From an uncultured bacterium (GTDB lineage: Bacteria > Actinomycetota > Coriobacteriia > Coriobacteriales > Eggerthellaceae): DNA of 44,864 nt. Below are positions 15,150 to 24,487 of the stretch, in pieces. The notes under the pieces are model-generated. The model was given only the letters and a program-made list of their open reading frames with translations, searched no databases and had not been told where the DNA came from. Each line of letters begins with the position of its first letter. Positions within the stretch are counted from its first letter, which is position 1. Made by a program: the position numbers and the translations under genes. The stretch lies in contig CAJMLT010000010.1 of NCBI GenBank assembly GCA_905214325.1, forward strand, positions 1 to 44,864, in the 5' to 3' direction.

Positions 15150-16544
15150 ATGTTTATCGATAAAGTTCGCATATTCGTAAAAGCAGGCGACGGTGGCGCG
15201 GGATGTATGTCCTTCCGCCGTGAGGCCCATGTGCCCAAAGGTGGCCCCGACGGTGGTGATGGTGGTCGTGGTGGCAATATCATCGTGCGCGCGGATATGA
15301 CCGTCTCGTCGCTTATAGATTACCGTTTCAAGCATCATTTCAAAGCTACGCGCGGAACGCATGGCAAAGGATCCAAAATGCACGGTGCCAATGGTGAGGA
15401 TCTTGTTTTGAAGGTGCCGGTGGGCACGGTGGTGCGTGAGTACTTCGAGGACACGAAGGAAACGGGCGAAATCATCGCCGACCTCACCCATGACGGTGAG
15501 CAGATCATCGTCGCCCGTGGAGGCGTCGGTGGTCGGGGTAACACCCACTTCGTCACTCCCACTCGGCGTGCTCCCGCTTTTGCTGAATTGGGTGTTCCCG
15601 CCGAAGAATGCTGGATAGAGCTGGAAATGAAGCTCATGGCCGACGCCGCCTTGGTGGGTGTGCCCTCGGCGGGCAAGTCTTCGCTCATCGCCCGCATGTC
15701 GGCCGCTAAGCCCAAGATTGCCGATTACCCCTTCACCACCCTCGTTCCCAACCTGGGTGTGGTGAAAACACCCGACTACAGCTATGTTATCGCCGATATT
15801 CCCGGGCTCATCGAAGGTGCTCATGCGGGAAAGGGCTTGGGCCATGAGTTTTTGCGACATATCGAACGCAGCGCCCTCATTCTCCATGTCGTCGATCTTT
15901 CGGGCGGATTCGAGGGCCGTGATCCGGTGGAGGATTATCGCATCATCAAACGCGAGTTGGAACTTTACGCTCACGATCTCGCCGATCGTCCGTGTATCGT
16001 GGTGGGCAATAAGATAGATGCACCCGGAGCGCAACTTGCGGTCGATCGTCTGGCCGAAGAGGTGAAAAAGGATTCGATCGCCGCCGCCGGTGGGGATGAA
16101 TTCGCGGCAAGCTCCTTGAACCCCAAGCTGTTTTTGACCAGCGCTCTTACCGGCTCCGGGTTGGATGCGCTTATGGCAGCCACGGGTGCCAAGGTGGCCG
16201 AGCTGCGCGAACAGGCGCGCTTGGCCCAACAGGACGATCGTCCTTTCGATCAGGTGTGGCAGCACGAACGCGACAAGAAGGAAAAAGCCTACGAAGTCGC
16301 CAAGCTTTCGGACGGGGTATTCCGCGTATCGGGCAAGCAGATCGAACGCATGGTCATACAGACGGATTGGGAAAACGACGAAGCCATCGCTTTTCTTCAG
16401 CACCGTTTCAAGCGTCTCGGTCTTGATTTGGCTTTGGAACGCGCCGGCGCGCGAGATGGTGATGAAGTACGTATTCTCGGGCGTGCATTCGAATTCGAAT
16501 CGGAGCGCATGCGTGACGATATGTTCGGGGGATTGGATATTTAG
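15150..16544 (+). CDS. obgE: Obg family GTPase
   Basis: A 464-residue essential GTPase linked to 50S assembly and stress signalling. The glycine-rich Obg domain (1-158) shows FVKAGDGGAGCMSFRRE and GGPDGGDGGRGG. The G domain (about 160-340) shows GVPSAGKSSL (G1), DYPFTTL (G2), IADIPGLIEGA (G3) and GNKID (G4). A C-terminal OCT domain covers the last ~80 residues (FRVSGKQIERM...DGDEV.ILG.AFEFE). Only a modest GAAGAG precedes the ATG. Its stop codon directly abuts the ATG of proB, so the two are translationally linked. Confidence 0.95.
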   Translation: MFIDKVRIFVKAGDGGAGCMSFRREAHVPKGGPDGGDGGRGGNIIVRADMTVSSLIDYRFKHHFKATRGTHGKGSKMHGANGEDLVLKVPVGTVVREYFEDTKETGEIIADLTHDGEQIIVARGGVGGRGNTHFVTPTRRAPAFAELGVPAEECWIELEMKLMADAALVGVPSAGKSSLIARMSAAKPKIADYPFTTLVPNLGVVKTPDYSYVIADIPGLIEGAHAGKGLGHEFLRHIERSALILHVVDLSGGFEGRDPVEDYRIIKRELELYAHDLADRPCIVVGNKIDAPGAQLAVDRLAEEVKKDSIAAAGGDEFAASSLNPKLFLTSALTGSGLDALMAATGAKVAELREQARLAQQDDRPFDQVWQHERDKKEKAYEVAKLSDGVFRVSGKQIERMVIQTDWENDEAIAFLQHRFKRLGLDLALERAGARDGDEVRILGRAFEFESERMRDDMFGGLDI

Positions 16545-17672
16545 ATGAATCACGGAGCAGCCAAGATCATGGTGATCAAGATAGGCTCATCGACGCTTGT
16601 TGATGAGCGAGGTCGTCTCGACAGGGACTATATCCATGTTTTGGCTCGCCAAGTCCATGATCTTCGCGCTGCGGGATGGAGTCCCGTCATCGTTTCCAGT
16701 GCCGCTATCGCCTGTGGATTGGAAGTGCTGGGTATCGGCGAGCGCCCTCAGGATATGCCTTCTTTACAGGCGGCTGCTTCGGTGGGGCAAAACGTTTTGA
16801 TGTCGGCCTACGCTGAAGCTTTTTCGCACTTCGACATCATCACCTCCGTCGTTTTGATGACTCGTCACACCACCGCACACCGCGATTCTTATCTTCATGC
16901 ACGAGACACCCTCGAGCGCCTTATCGAGCTGGGGGTCGTTCCCGTCATCAATGAAAACGATACGGTTTCGGTCGAACAGATACGCTTCGGTGACAACGAT
17001 ACGTTGGCTGCCCTAGTCGCCTGTCTGATAAAGGCCGATTCCTGCGTTATCTTCTCCGATATCGAAGGGCTCTATACGGCCAATCCCTTTCTGGATCCCA
17101 ACGCGCGTCTCATTCCCGAAGTGGATCGCATCACTCCCGAACTCATGGCGGCAGCCGGTGGAGCCACCACCAAAATGGGTAGCGGTGGCATGATCACCAA
17201 AATACGGGCCGCGCGCGTTTTGATGATTGCGGGTATAGAGATGACCATCTGTCACGGGCGTCGTGAAAATACGTTGATGCGCATTGCCGCCGGGGATTCC
17301 GTGGGGACGCGGTTCGTTTCGCGGGGGTCCATCCATGACATCACGCCCAAGAAGCTCTGGATAGCCCTCGGTGATACCGCCAAAGGCTCCCTGGTCGTCG
17401 ATGACGGGGCCAAGCGTGCGCTCATTTCCCAAGGTTCATCTCTGCTTGCCGTGGGGGTGGCTCAGGTGGAAGGCCCCTTCGACAGGGGCGACATCGTCGA
17501 TATTCTAGACAAGCAAGGCTATCTGTTCGCCCGGGGTAAGGCAGGGGCTCCCTCTTCGGAAATCACCCTTGCCTGCGGTCGTTCGCAGCAGGAGATAAAG
17601 GAAAACGAACTGCTTGGCAATCTGGCGGTTCGGCCCGTTGTCCATCGTGATGAATTGGTGGTGTTCGAATGA
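16545..17672 (+). CDS. proB: Glutamate 5-kinase
   Basis: A 375-residue enzyme that phosphorylates glutamate as the first step of proline synthesis. The amino acid kinase domain (about 1-265) shows VIKIGSSTLVDE, VSSAAIACG in place of the common SSGAIAAG, VPVINENDTV, FGDNDTLAALVA and KMGSGGMITKI. A PUA domain fills the last ~95 residues. The ATG is contiguous with the obgE stop, and the 3' end overlaps proA by four bases (ATGA), typical of tight translational coupling. Confidence 0.95.
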   Translation: MNHGAAKIMVIKIGSSTLVDERGRLDRDYIHVLARQVHDLRAAGWSPVIVSSAAIACGLEVLGIGERPQDMPSLQAAASVGQNVLMSAYAEAFSHFDIITSVVLMTRHTTAHRDSYLHARDTLERLIELGVVPVINENDTVSVEQIRFGDNDTLAALVACLIKADSCVIFSDIEGLYTANPFLDPNARLIPEVDRITPELMAAAGGATTKMGSGGMITKIRAARVLMIAGIEMTICHGRRENTLMRIAAGDSVGTRFVSRGSIHDITPKKLWIALGDTAKGSLVVDDGAKRALISQGSSLLAVGVAQVEGPFDRGDIVDILDKQGYLFARGKAGAPSSEITLACGRSQQEIKENELLGNLAVRPVVHRDELVVFE

Positions 17673-18970
17673 ACAAGACAAGTGAAGCGTATCGGGCGGC
17701 CTCGGCTGCACACGAGGCATCGAAAGTACTCGCTCTCGCTCCGCGCGAACAAAAGGACGAGGCCCTGCGTTCGATGGCGCGAATTCTTCGGCGGGGATCG
17801 GATGACATCATTGCCGCCAATGCGCTCGATATGGCGGCTGCCCGCGAAAAAGGTACCGCCGAATCCCTTCTCGATCGCCTGATGTTGGATGGTTCTCGGG
17901 TTGAATCCATGGCCGCGGCGTTGGAGGATCTGTGCGTTTTGGATGATCCCGTCGGGCGACTGCGCGATAGTCGTGTGCTCTATAACGGGCTTAATCTGCG
18001 TCAGGTCACCGTGCCTTTGGGGGTGGTTGCCATGGTGTATGAGGCACGCCCCAACGTCACCGCCGATGCCGCGGGTATCTGCCTGAAGTCGGGTAACGCA
18101 TGCGTTCTGCGTGGTGGATCGTTGGCTATCCATTCCAATATCGCCATCGCCGATCTGCTCCGTGAAGCCGTTCGGGAAGTGGGCTTGCCCTCGGATGTCA
18201 TCGTGGCCATAACCTCGACCGACCGTGCGCAGACCGATGAGTTGTTGCATAGTCGCGGATTGGTGGATGTGCTCATTCCCCGCGGCGGGGAGGGGCTTAT
18301 CCGTCACTGCGTAGAAAACGCCACGGTTCCCGTCATCGAAACGGGTACGGGGAACTGCCACATCTACGTGAACGAGACCGCCCGCACCGACGACGCTCGC
18401 GCCATCATCCTCAATGCGAAAACGCAGCGGATCGGGGTGTGTAATGCCTGCGAATCGGTGTTGGTCGATGCTGCCATCGCTTCCGATTTCCTGCCGTCCC
18501 TCATAACCGATCTGGTTTCCGCCGGTGTATTCATCCATGGAGATGAAACCGTACGCGACGTCGCCGCATCGTTGGCCGTCGATTCCTCTTCGAGTGTTCC
18601 TGCGCTCGAGTCCTTTTTCGCCGACGCCACCGATGTTGATTGGGGTCGGGAATATCTGGCTCGGGAGATAAGCATCAAAACGGTGACCGATTATCGCGAG
18701 GCTATCGACCATATCAATACCTACGGCACGCATCATTCGGAAAGCGTCATGACGCAAACCGATGCCGTGGCCGATGCCTTTACGCGTCAGGTCGACGCGG
18801 CGGTCGTCTACGTCAATGCTTCGACTCGTTTTTCCGATGGCGCGGAATTCGGGTTGGGTGCCGAAATCGGTATTTCGACTCAGAAACTCCATGTTCGCGG
18901 CCCCTTCGCTCTGGAGGCTCTGGTCAGCTATAAGTACATTGTCGAAGGGGAAGGTCAGGTACGCGGCTAA
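17669..18970 (+). CDS. proA: Gamma-glutamyl phosphate reductase
   Basis: A 433-residue enzyme of the aldehyde dehydrogenase superfamily that reduces glutamyl 5-phosphate to glutamate semialdehyde, the second step of proline synthesis. VPLGVVAMVYEARPNVT, the catalytic cysteine region RIGVCNACESVLVD, IPRGGEGLI, and NASTRFSDGAEFGLGAEIGIST are all present. Length is normal. It overlaps proB by four bases and nadD by one base, so the genes belong to one operon. No proC is in the window. Confidence 0.95.
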   Translation: MNKTSEAYRAASAAHEASKVLALAPREQKDEALRSMARILRRGSDDIIAANALDMAAAREKGTAESLLDRLMLDGSRVESMAAALEDLCVLDDPVGRLRDSRVLYNGLNLRQVTVPLGVVAMVYEARPNVTADAAGICLKSGNACVLRGGSLAIHSNIAIADLLREAVREVGLPSDVIVAITSTDRAQTDELLHSRGLVDVLIPRGGEGLIRHCVENATVPVIETGTGNCHIYVNETARTDDARAIILNAKTQRIGVCNACESVLVDAAIASDFLPSLITDLVSAGVFIHGDETVRDVAASLAVDSSSSVPALESFFADATDVDWGREYLAREISIKTVTDYREAIDHINTYGTHHSESVMTQTDAVADAFTRQVDAAVVYVNASTRFSDGAEFGLGAEIGISTQKLHVRGPFALEALVSYKYIVEGEGQVRG

Positions 18971-19653
18971 TGGCGGTGATAAGCGAACGCTTCGATGATC
19001 TGGGGAAAAGGGATTCCGATCGTATCTATCGGCTGGGTATCCTTGGTGGAACCTTCGACCCCATTCATGTGGGCCATCTCGCCTGCGCCGATGAGGTACG
19101 CGATGGGTTCGGATTGGATGCGGTCATCTTCATCCCCACGGCGCATCCCGTATTCAAGCGCAATCAACAGATCGCTCCCGCCCTCGAGCGTTTCAAAATG
19201 TGCCGTCTGGCCACCGCCGACAATCCATCCTTCGATGTGAGCGCAATCGAAATAGAGCGTGGTGGCGACACCTACACGGTTGACACCCTACGCGCACTGC
19301 GCCGTCATTATCCCGCCAACGTGGAGATATTCTTCATCGCGGGGGTGGATGCCATTTCCACCATCACCAAATGGAAGGACAGCGAAGCATTGGGCGGTAT
19401 GGCGCGTTTCATTGCGGTCAGTCGCCCCGATTTCGATTTGAGTGACGAGCAGAAGTGTCGTCTTATGCGCAACGAATCGAACATCGATGTATCGTTTCTC
19501 GAGATCACCGCCCTCGCTATTTCATCGAGTGGTATCCGTGAGCGTATAGGTCAGGGGAAATCCGTTCGTTATCTGGTTCCCGCGGCTGTGGACGAACACG
19601 TGAAAAGCAACGGACTCTATCGCTACAACCGAAAGGTGGATCATGAGCGCTAA
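18970..19653 (+). CDS. nadD: Nicotinate-nucleotide adenylyltransferase
   Basis: A 227-residue enzyme that joins nicotinate mononucleotide and ATP to form deamido-NAD. The nucleotidyltransferase motif GILGGTFDPIHVGHL begins near residue 23, and the second motif ISSSGIRERI near 190. It has a roughly 20-residue N-terminal extension before the usual start. The ATG overlaps the proA stop (TAATG), which supports this start. The 3' end overlaps yqeK by 11 bases. nadD-yqeK-rsfS is a common order. Confidence 0.92.
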   Translation: MAVISERFDDLGKRDSDRIYRLGILGGTFDPIHVGHLACADEVRDGFGLDAVIFIPTAHPVFKRNQQIAPALERFKMCRLATADNPSFDVSAIEIERGGDTYTVDTLRALRRHYPANVEIFFIAGVDAISTITKWKDSEALGGMARFIAVSRPDFDLSDEQKCRLMRNESNIDVSFLEITALAISSSGIRERIGQGKSVRYLVPAAVDEHVKSNGLYRYNRKVDHER

Positions 19654-20338
19654 GGCTACCAAGCACGATGCGGCTTTCCCTGATTCGCAAACCCTCTCCG
19701 ATTTCGCTTATCGTAAAACGGATCTGACCGACTTCCGTCGTTTCGAGGATCCGTTTTCGAAGGGGAATTACAAGCAGATGAAGAAGCTTCTTGAAGCGCG
19801 CGTCAACCCGCGACGTTTCGCCCACAGTGTGGGGGTGTCGAAGATAGCCCGCAAACTCGCCCGCGAATACGGCTGCGATTCCAAAGTTGCCCGTATGGCG
19901 GGGCTGTTACACGACTGGGACAAGGCTCTGTCTCCCGAACGGCTGCGCGATCGCGTGCGCGATTACGATATCGCCATCGATGCGGAAGTCCTCGACGAGA
20001 TGCCCTGGCTGCTCCATGGGCCCACTGCCGCCGCCGTTTTGGCCGATCAATTCCCCGAATTGGGTGAAGAGGTGTTCCACTCCATCGCCCGTCACACCGT
20101 TGCCGCCATCGATATGAGCGACCTGGACATGATCGTGTTCGTTGCCGACAAGCTGGAATCAGCCCGCAAGGTGGAGGCGTATGCCCGTATCGCCCGCTTG
20201 GTGGGAAGGGAATCGCTTCAGACCATTTTCGGCGAAGTCCAGGAAGCGGGACTGCTCTACCTCATCGAAAGCGGGCGACCGCTCAACTACGATTCCATCA
20301 AGGCGTGGAATCATTATCTCGATATCCGATCGCGTTGA
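19643..20338 (+). CDS. yqeK: YqeK-like HD-domain hydrolase
   Basis: A 231-residue protein with an HD phosphohydrolase domain from about residue 50: RRFAHSVGVSKIARKLA, GLLHDWDKAL, HGPTAAAVLADQF and ARHT.....DLDMIVFVADKLE. YqeK proteins cleave diadenosine tetraphosphate symmetrically to ADP. The metal ligands H, HD and the final D are present; HDWDK replaces the more usual HDIAK. The first 50 residues are an extra, poorly ordered N-terminal stretch without recognised features. Overlap with nadD by 11 bases suggests coupled translation. Confidence 0.85.
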   Translation: MSAKATKHDAAFPDSQTLSDFAYRKTDLTDFRRFEDPFSKGNYKQMKKLLEARVNPRRFAHSVGVSKIARKLAREYGCDSKVARMAGLLHDWDKALSPERLRDRVRDYDIAIDAEVLDEMPWLLHGPTAAAVLADQFPELGEEVFHSIARHTVAAIDMSDLDMIVFVADKLESARKVEAYARIARLVGRESLQTIFGEVQEAGLLYLIESGRPLNYDSIKAWNHYLDIRSR

Positions 20339-20418
20339 GGGCGTGTTGCGGATAAGATGCTACTATGCGAAGCGGGCGGAGATGTGTCATCCGTCCCACT
20401 GACTTTGAAGGAGAACGT

Positions 20419-20862
20419 GTGAATACCGTTATCGAAAAAACGTCCCGTGAATGTGCTCTCATTGCGGCACGTGCGGCCGACGAACGTAAGGCAAGCGACA
20501 TCATGGTGCTCGAAGTGGGACGTTTGGTGGACGTGACCGACTATTTCGTTATCGCCACCGCCAATAATACCCCGCAGGTCGAAGCCATTCTGGAATCCAT
20601 CGAAGAGGCTTTGCGGGTGGAGGCGAAGTGCAAACCCATTTCACGCGAGACGACCGATGACCATTCATGGGAGCTTCTCGATTACGGCACCTTCGTGGTG
20701 GATGTATTTCAGCCGCAGGCGCGTGAATACTATCGCCTCGAATCCCTGTGGAACGATGCCCCCGTTGTCGATCTGGCCGAAGCCGGTATCGAACATCCCG
20801 AATATTCCGATCGCATCGCCCGCTTGGTGAACAAGTGCGAAGGGGCTGCTGCCCAAGGATAA
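20419..20862 (+). CDS. rsfS: Ribosomal silencing factor RsfS (Iojap family)
   Basis: A 147-residue protein that binds L14 on the 50S subunit and blocks subunit joining when nutrients are scarce. It shows ASDIMVLEVGRLVDVTDYFVI, ATANNTPQVEAI, and the closing WELLDYGTFVVDVFQPQARE.YRLE.LW, all diagnostic. A C-terminal tail of about 30 residues follows. The GTG at 20419 is chosen because AAGGAG (20408-20413) precedes it at five bases. It is 80 bases after yqeK and ends at a bidirectional terminator. Confidence 0.95.
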   Translation: MNTVIEKTSRECALIAARAADERKASDIMVLEVGRLVDVTDYFVIATANNTPQVEAILESIEEALRVEAKCKPISRETTDDHSWELLDYGTFVVDVFQPQAREYYRLESLWNDAPVVDLAEAGIEHPEYSDRIARLVNKCEGAAAQG

Positions 20863-20908
20863 GCGGCAGTCTTTCGGTTGCAGGGCAGCCGCCGATTCTA
20901 CTGAGCAA

Positions 20909-20941
20909 AAAAGCAGGAGCGTGCAATGCGCTCCTGCTTTT
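20909..20941. terminator. Bidirectional terminator between rsfS and the RlmD-like gene
   Basis: AAAAGCAGGAGCG (20909-20921) and CGCTCCTGCTTTT (20929-20941) form a perfect 13-bp stem with a 7-base loop. A-runs on one side and T-runs on the other let it stop transcription from both the plus-strand rsfS operon and the convergent minus-strand gene. Confidence 0.92.
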
Positions 20942-20979
20942 GTATGCGCGGAATTATGCCCCTGGTTTTACTCTGCGGT

Positions 20980-22296
20980 TCACTTCTTTTCGAAGATGCT
21001 TACCGTCTCAACGTGGTAGGTGTGTGGGAACAGGTCGACCGGCTTCACGCGCAAGGGTTCGTAACCGACGTGTCGAAGTCGCACGACATCGCGTGCCCAG
21101 GTGGCGGGATCGCAGCTGATATAAGCCAAGCGATGCGGAGCCGCTTCGGCGATGCTTTCAGCGACACCTTTGGCAAGCCCCGCCCGTGGTGGGTCCACGA
21201 TGAGGGCGTCGAGGTGACCCAGCAACGGCAGTTCGCGGGCGCTGTCCCCGCCGATGATGTCAAGGGGTATTCCGTTGGCTTCGGCGTTACGGCGCAAATC
21301 GCGCACGGATGAAGCAGCCGATTCCACGGCGAATACGGTATCTATGCGTTTCGCCAGCGGCAGGGAAAACGTGCCCACACCGCAATAGAGGTCGGCCGCG
21401 ACGGAATCCTCTTCCAGTTCAAGGGCATCCAGCACCTCTTCCACCAGGTATTCGGCCTGTGCGGTGTTGACTTGGAAAAAGCTTGGGGCACTGACCTTGA
21501 AGGAGGTGCCGCACAGACTTTCCTCCCAGCAGCCTCGACCGTTGAGCGCTTCGACTCCCTTGATCTTCCGGGCTTTGCCGGGGTCGGCCATCACGCGTAC
21601 GATGCTCGAACAGGGTAGTGCGCTTGCTATGGTTTGAGCGACCATCTTGCGGGGAAAGGGGCCGGGCGCGGTCCAGAGAGCGACCTCGGTGCTTTTCGTG
21701 CGGAGGCTATGGCGGATGCCGATTCTGAATATACCCAGATCACGGGTGCCTTGCAGGTAGCGCAGTGCCCCTTGAAGTGCGGCGGGGGCCTTTTGGATAC
21801 CCTTCGCCGCTATGGGGCAGGTTTTGGGGGTTACCAGCTTATCCGAATGGGCTTCGTGGAACCCCAGTTGAAACCGTCCAGCTGCATCCGCCCCTACGGC
21901 CAGCTCCAATTTATTGCGGTAGCCCAGCTGTCTTTTCGACGCCCGGCATGATTCCACCAGGCTCTCCGCTTCTTCGGCCGGAAGGTGGGCGATGCGCATG
22001 AGTTGGGATACGATATTGGCCCGCTTCGCTTCGAGCTGTGCTTCGTAGTCCACGTGCATCCAAGAACATCCGCCGCACACGCCGGCGTGAGGGCAGGCGG
22101 GCGGTACGCGTTGAGGGCTTGCCTGTACCATATCGGTGATGGTGCCTTCGCAAAACGAGGCACCATCCCGGATGACGTTCACTTCCACTACGTCTCCCGG
22201 CACACCCTGTTCCACGAAGACGGCTTTTCCGTTTGCCATGCGGCCTATCGCGTTGGGTCCGTAAGTCAATCCTGTGAGTGTGATTTGTTCCGACAC
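20980..22296 (-). CDS. RlmD/TrmA-family RNA uracil-C5 methyltransferase
   Basis: A protein of about 438 residues that should methylate C5 of a uridine in 23S rRNA or tRNA using S-adenosylmethionine. An N-terminal TRAM domain (1-55) is followed by an iron-sulfur motif CPHAGVCGGCSW (C-x5-C-x2-C) with a fourth cysteine in TCPIAA. Then come FFQVN, the SAM-binding ADLYCGVGTFSLPLA, VDPPRAGL and the catalytic cysteine in YISCDPATWARD. The GTG (complement of 22294-22296) is preceded by AAAGGA at six bases; an ATG 36 bases upstream is also in frame but has no ribosome site. Whether the target is U747, U1939 or tRNA U54 cannot be told from the sequence. Confidence 0.88.
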   Translation of the reverse strand: MSEQITLTGLTYGPNAIGRMANGKAVFVEQGVPGDVVEVNVIRDGASFCEGTITDMVQASPQRVPPACPHAGVCGGCSWMHVDYEAQLEAKRANIVSQLMRIAHLPAEEAESLVESCRASKRQLGYRNKLELAVGADAAGRFQLGFHEAHSDKLVTPKTCPIAAKGIQKAPAALQGALRYLQGTRDLGIFRIGIRHSLRTKSTEVALWTAPGPFPRKMVAQTIASALPCSSIVRVMADPGKARKIKGVEALNGRGCWEESLCGTSFKVSAPSFFQVNTAQAEYLVEEVLDALELEEDSVAADLYCGVGTFSLPLAKRIDTVFAVESAASSVRDLRRNAEANGIPLDIIGGDSARELPLLGHLDALIVDPPRAGLAKGVAESIAEAAPHRLAYISCDPATWARDVVRLRHVGYEPLRVKPVDLFPHTYHVETVSIFEKK

Positions 22297-22346
22297 CGGC
22301 AATCCTTTGGTTTTCGTGCGAAATATGAGCATTTTTCATGATAACG

Positions 22347-22352
22347 TATAAA
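22347..22352 (+). promoter_or_regulatory. Possible -10 box of tRNA-Arg
   Basis: TATAAA at 22347-22352 lies 12 bases before the tRNA. No convincing -35 is seen at 16-18 bases upstream. The short gap between the divergent methyltransferase gene and the tRNA must hold promoters for both. Confidence 0.3.
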
Positions 22353-22364
22353 ATTACTCCTCGG

Positions 22365-22440
22365 GCCCTCTTAGCTCAGGGGATAGAGCGTCTGCCTCCG
22401 GAGCAGAAAGTCGCAGGTTCGAATCCTGCAGAGGGCGCCA
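22365..22440 (+). tRNA. tRNA-Arg (anticodon CCG)
   Basis: A 76-base cloverleaf with acceptor GCCCTCT paired to AGAGGGC, D-arm GCTC/GAGC, anticodon stem TCTGC/GCAGA around CTCCGGA with CCG, T-arm GCAGG-TTCGAAT-CCTGC and an encoded CCA. It reads CGG codons. The cyclophilin gene begins 30 bases later with no terminator between, so co-transcription is possible. Confidence 0.95.
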
Positions 22441-22470
22441 TCAGAAAACACAACGAAGATGGAGGAAACG

Positions 22471-23004
22471 ATGGCTTTGTACGTGCCAGAATATCAGCCC
22501 AACGGCAACGAAGTTGCTCTCATCAAAACATCCAAGGGTGATATCCGCATCGAACTTCATGGTCAGGATGCCCCGATTCACGTGGGCAATTTCGTCGAGC
22601 TCGCTCAAAAGGGCTTCTACGACAACCTGAAGTTCCATCGCTATGTTCCCGACTTCGTCATTCAGGGCGGTTGCCCCAATACCCGCGATCTCGATTCCGA
22701 ACAGGTGAAGGCGGCGGAGGGTAACCCCTTCGCGGGCTTGGGTACCGGCGGCCCCGGTTACACCATCCGTGAGGAATATTCCTTCAACCCCAACAACAAG
22801 CATCTCGACGGAACGCTTGCCATGGCCCGCTCCTCCGATCCCAACTCGGCGGGTTCCCAGTTCTACATCTGCCTCGGCGATCAGCCGTTCCTCGATTCGG
22901 GCTATACCGTTTTCGGTGATACGGTCGAAGGTCTTGATGTCGTGGGCGAATTACGCGTGGGGGATGTCATCGAATCCATCACGATCGAAAACGCCGAAGC
23001 GTAG
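22471..23004 (+). CDS. Cyclophilin-type peptidyl-prolyl isomerase
   Basis: A 177-residue cytoplasmic cyclophilin that speeds proline cis-trans isomerisation during folding. IKTSKGDIRIELHGQDAP, the catalytic FHRYVPDFVIQGGCP and AGSQFYICLGDQPFLD are present; TVFGDTVEGLDVV closes the fold. There is no signal peptide. The ATG at 22471 follows GGAGGAAA; an in-frame ATG at 22459 overlaps that site and is less likely. A hairpin CACCCG/CGGGTG (23013-23040) without a T-run follows. Confidence 0.93.
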   Translation: MALYVPEYQPNGNEVALIKTSKGDIRIELHGQDAPIHVGNFVELAQKGFYDNLKFHRYVPDFVIQGGCPNTRDLDSEQVKAAEGNPFAGLGTGGPGYTIREEYSFNPNNKHLDGTLAMARSSDPNSAGSQFYICLGDQPFLDSGYTVFGDTVEGLDVVGELRVGDVIESITIENAEA

Positions 23005-23146
23005 GATCGCGTCACCCGGTTGTCTCTTGTCTTGCGGGTGGAAAACCGTGCGCTGTGTTCTTTCTTCACAGACACCAAATCATCTGCCGTTATGCGTTAG
23101 AATGGAACTATCCGCTCAAGGGCCCAAGAGAGGAATTTAGCGTTTT

Positions 23147-24487
23147 ATGAACAACGAGCTGTTTCAGCATGCGCGCAGCGCGTATGTGATCAAGAACTAC
23201 GAGGGTGCTCTCGCTCAGTTCACGGATTGTCTGCAGGATACGTCGGCTGCTTTGGCGCCGGGTGAACTGGGGCTTCTCTATCATCAGATCGGGAACTGCC
23301 TCGTCAAACTTCACGACCCCAACGAAGCCGTCCATGCCTATTCGCAGGCTTTGCTGGATTCTTCCTATGATGCTGTCGGGTCGGTGAACTACAACCTGGG
23401 TATGGTCTATGCCTCGCAGAATGATTATGACGACGCAATGACCTACTTCAAGGCAGCGGTGGATGACCCGAAGTATCCCACGCCCTACAAAGCGTATCTC
23501 GGATTGGGCAACTCGCTTTTGAAGTTGGGCAAATCCGCTGAAGCCGGTGCGGCGTTCCGCTCTGCCGCTCTCGATGAAGCCAATCCCGATCCCACCAAGG
23601 CACTACTTAATCTGGGTGTGTGCTTCATGGCGCTCAACCGCCCCATGGATGCTATCGCTTCTTATGAAAGTGCACTCCAGTTCGATATGTCGGCTGAAAC
23701 GCGCAACAAAATGTTCGCGAACATGGGCCAGGCCTATGTTGCTGCCGGCAAGATGAACAAGGCCGTTCGGGCCTTCGAATCCGCTCTCGCGGACAAAACT
23801 TATGTTTTCAACGATGCGGCAAACGTCGATTACCAACGTGCCGTCGCCGCCGTTGCCGCAGGAGTTTCGGACGAGATCGAATCCGAACCTCCCCTCAACG
23901 ATCTTTCCGGGCTCGATGTTCCGGGTGACGGCGTTCCCTATGAACCCGTATCCGACCCTGCGCAGGCTTTGGCCGAGCAGGGAACCATGCAGCTCTCCAC
24001 GACGGGTATCAATGAGTTGGCCAACGGTGACGGGCGCAACGATTTCTTCTCCGCCAATGAAAACGATTTTCAGAATTGGGGCAAAACGGCCACCAAGCGC
24101 AAGCGTCGCAATCGCGGCTTGAAGATCGCCATCTTCATCATTTTGCTGCTGTTGATCATCGTGGGTGGCGGCCTGTTCGCCTACACCCAGGGCTACGGAT
24201 ATCCTTCCAAGGAAGAAGTGGTCACCGAACTGTTCTCCGACCCCGCCAATGCCGATGTGTTCTCTTCCGATGTCGATGACAACAAGAAGAACCGTCTCGT
24301 CGATATGGTGGTCAGCGATTCCACGCCCGATATCAAGGGTAAGACCAACGACCTCAATACCGCTAAGGTCTATGTCAACGCCAACGCGTCTTCCGGCGGG
24401 GAGGTTCCTTACGAGGTGACGTTGGTCCGCAGTGGTATAGGCTGGAAGGTCGCCAACGTTTCCCTGTACTTCACTTCGCAACAATAA
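23147..24487 (+). CDS. TPR protein with one membrane helix and an outer C-terminal domain
   Basis: This 446-residue protein begins with about seven tetratricopeptide-like repeats (1-225), for example ALLNLGVCFMALNRPMDAIASYESAL and ANMGQAYVAAGKMNKAVRAFESAL-type patterns. A low-complexity linker follows (about 230-310), then a basic stop KRKRRNRG and a single membrane helix (about 327-347, IFIILLLLIIVGGGLF). About 95 residues at the end would lie outside the cell and could form a small NTF2-like fold. The topology, with TPRs inside and a small domain outside, suggests a scaffold for a membrane or envelope complex; the partner is unknown. AGAGGA lies 12 bases before the ATG, a weak site. Confidence 0.75.
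   Translation: MNNELFQHARSAYVIKNYEGALAQFTDCLQDTSAALAPGELGLLYHQIGNCLVKLHDPNEAVHAYSQALLDSSYDAVGSVNYNLGMVYASQNDYDDAMTYFKAAVDDPKYPTPYKAYLGLGNSLLKLGKSAEAGAAFRSAALDEANPDPTKALLNLGVCFMALNRPMDAIASYESALQFDMSAETRNKMFANMGQAYVAAGKMNKAVRAFESALADKTYVFNDAANVDYQRAVAAVAAGVSDEIESEPPLNDLSGLDVPGDGVPYEPVSDPAQALAEQGTMQLSTTGINELANGDGRNDFFSANENDFQNWGKTATKRKRRNRGLKIAIFIILLLLIIVGGGLFAYTQGYGYPSKEEVVTELFSDPANADVFSSDVDDNKKNRLVDMVVSDSTPDIKGKTNDLNTAKVYVNANASSGGEVPYEVTLVRSGIGWKVANVSLYFTSQQ

Noticed and set aside
15057..16553. A 498-codon minus-strand open frame opposite obgE
   Set aside because: obgE is certain on the plus strand; the antisense product is rich in His, Arg and Gly with no family features.
17519..18892. A 457-codon minus-strand open frame opposite proA
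   Set aside because: Shadow of proA, no ribosome site or known motif.
23013..23040. Hairpin CACCCG/CGGGTG after the cyclophilin gene
   Set aside because: Six pairs with a 16-base loop and no T-run; too weak to call a terminator.
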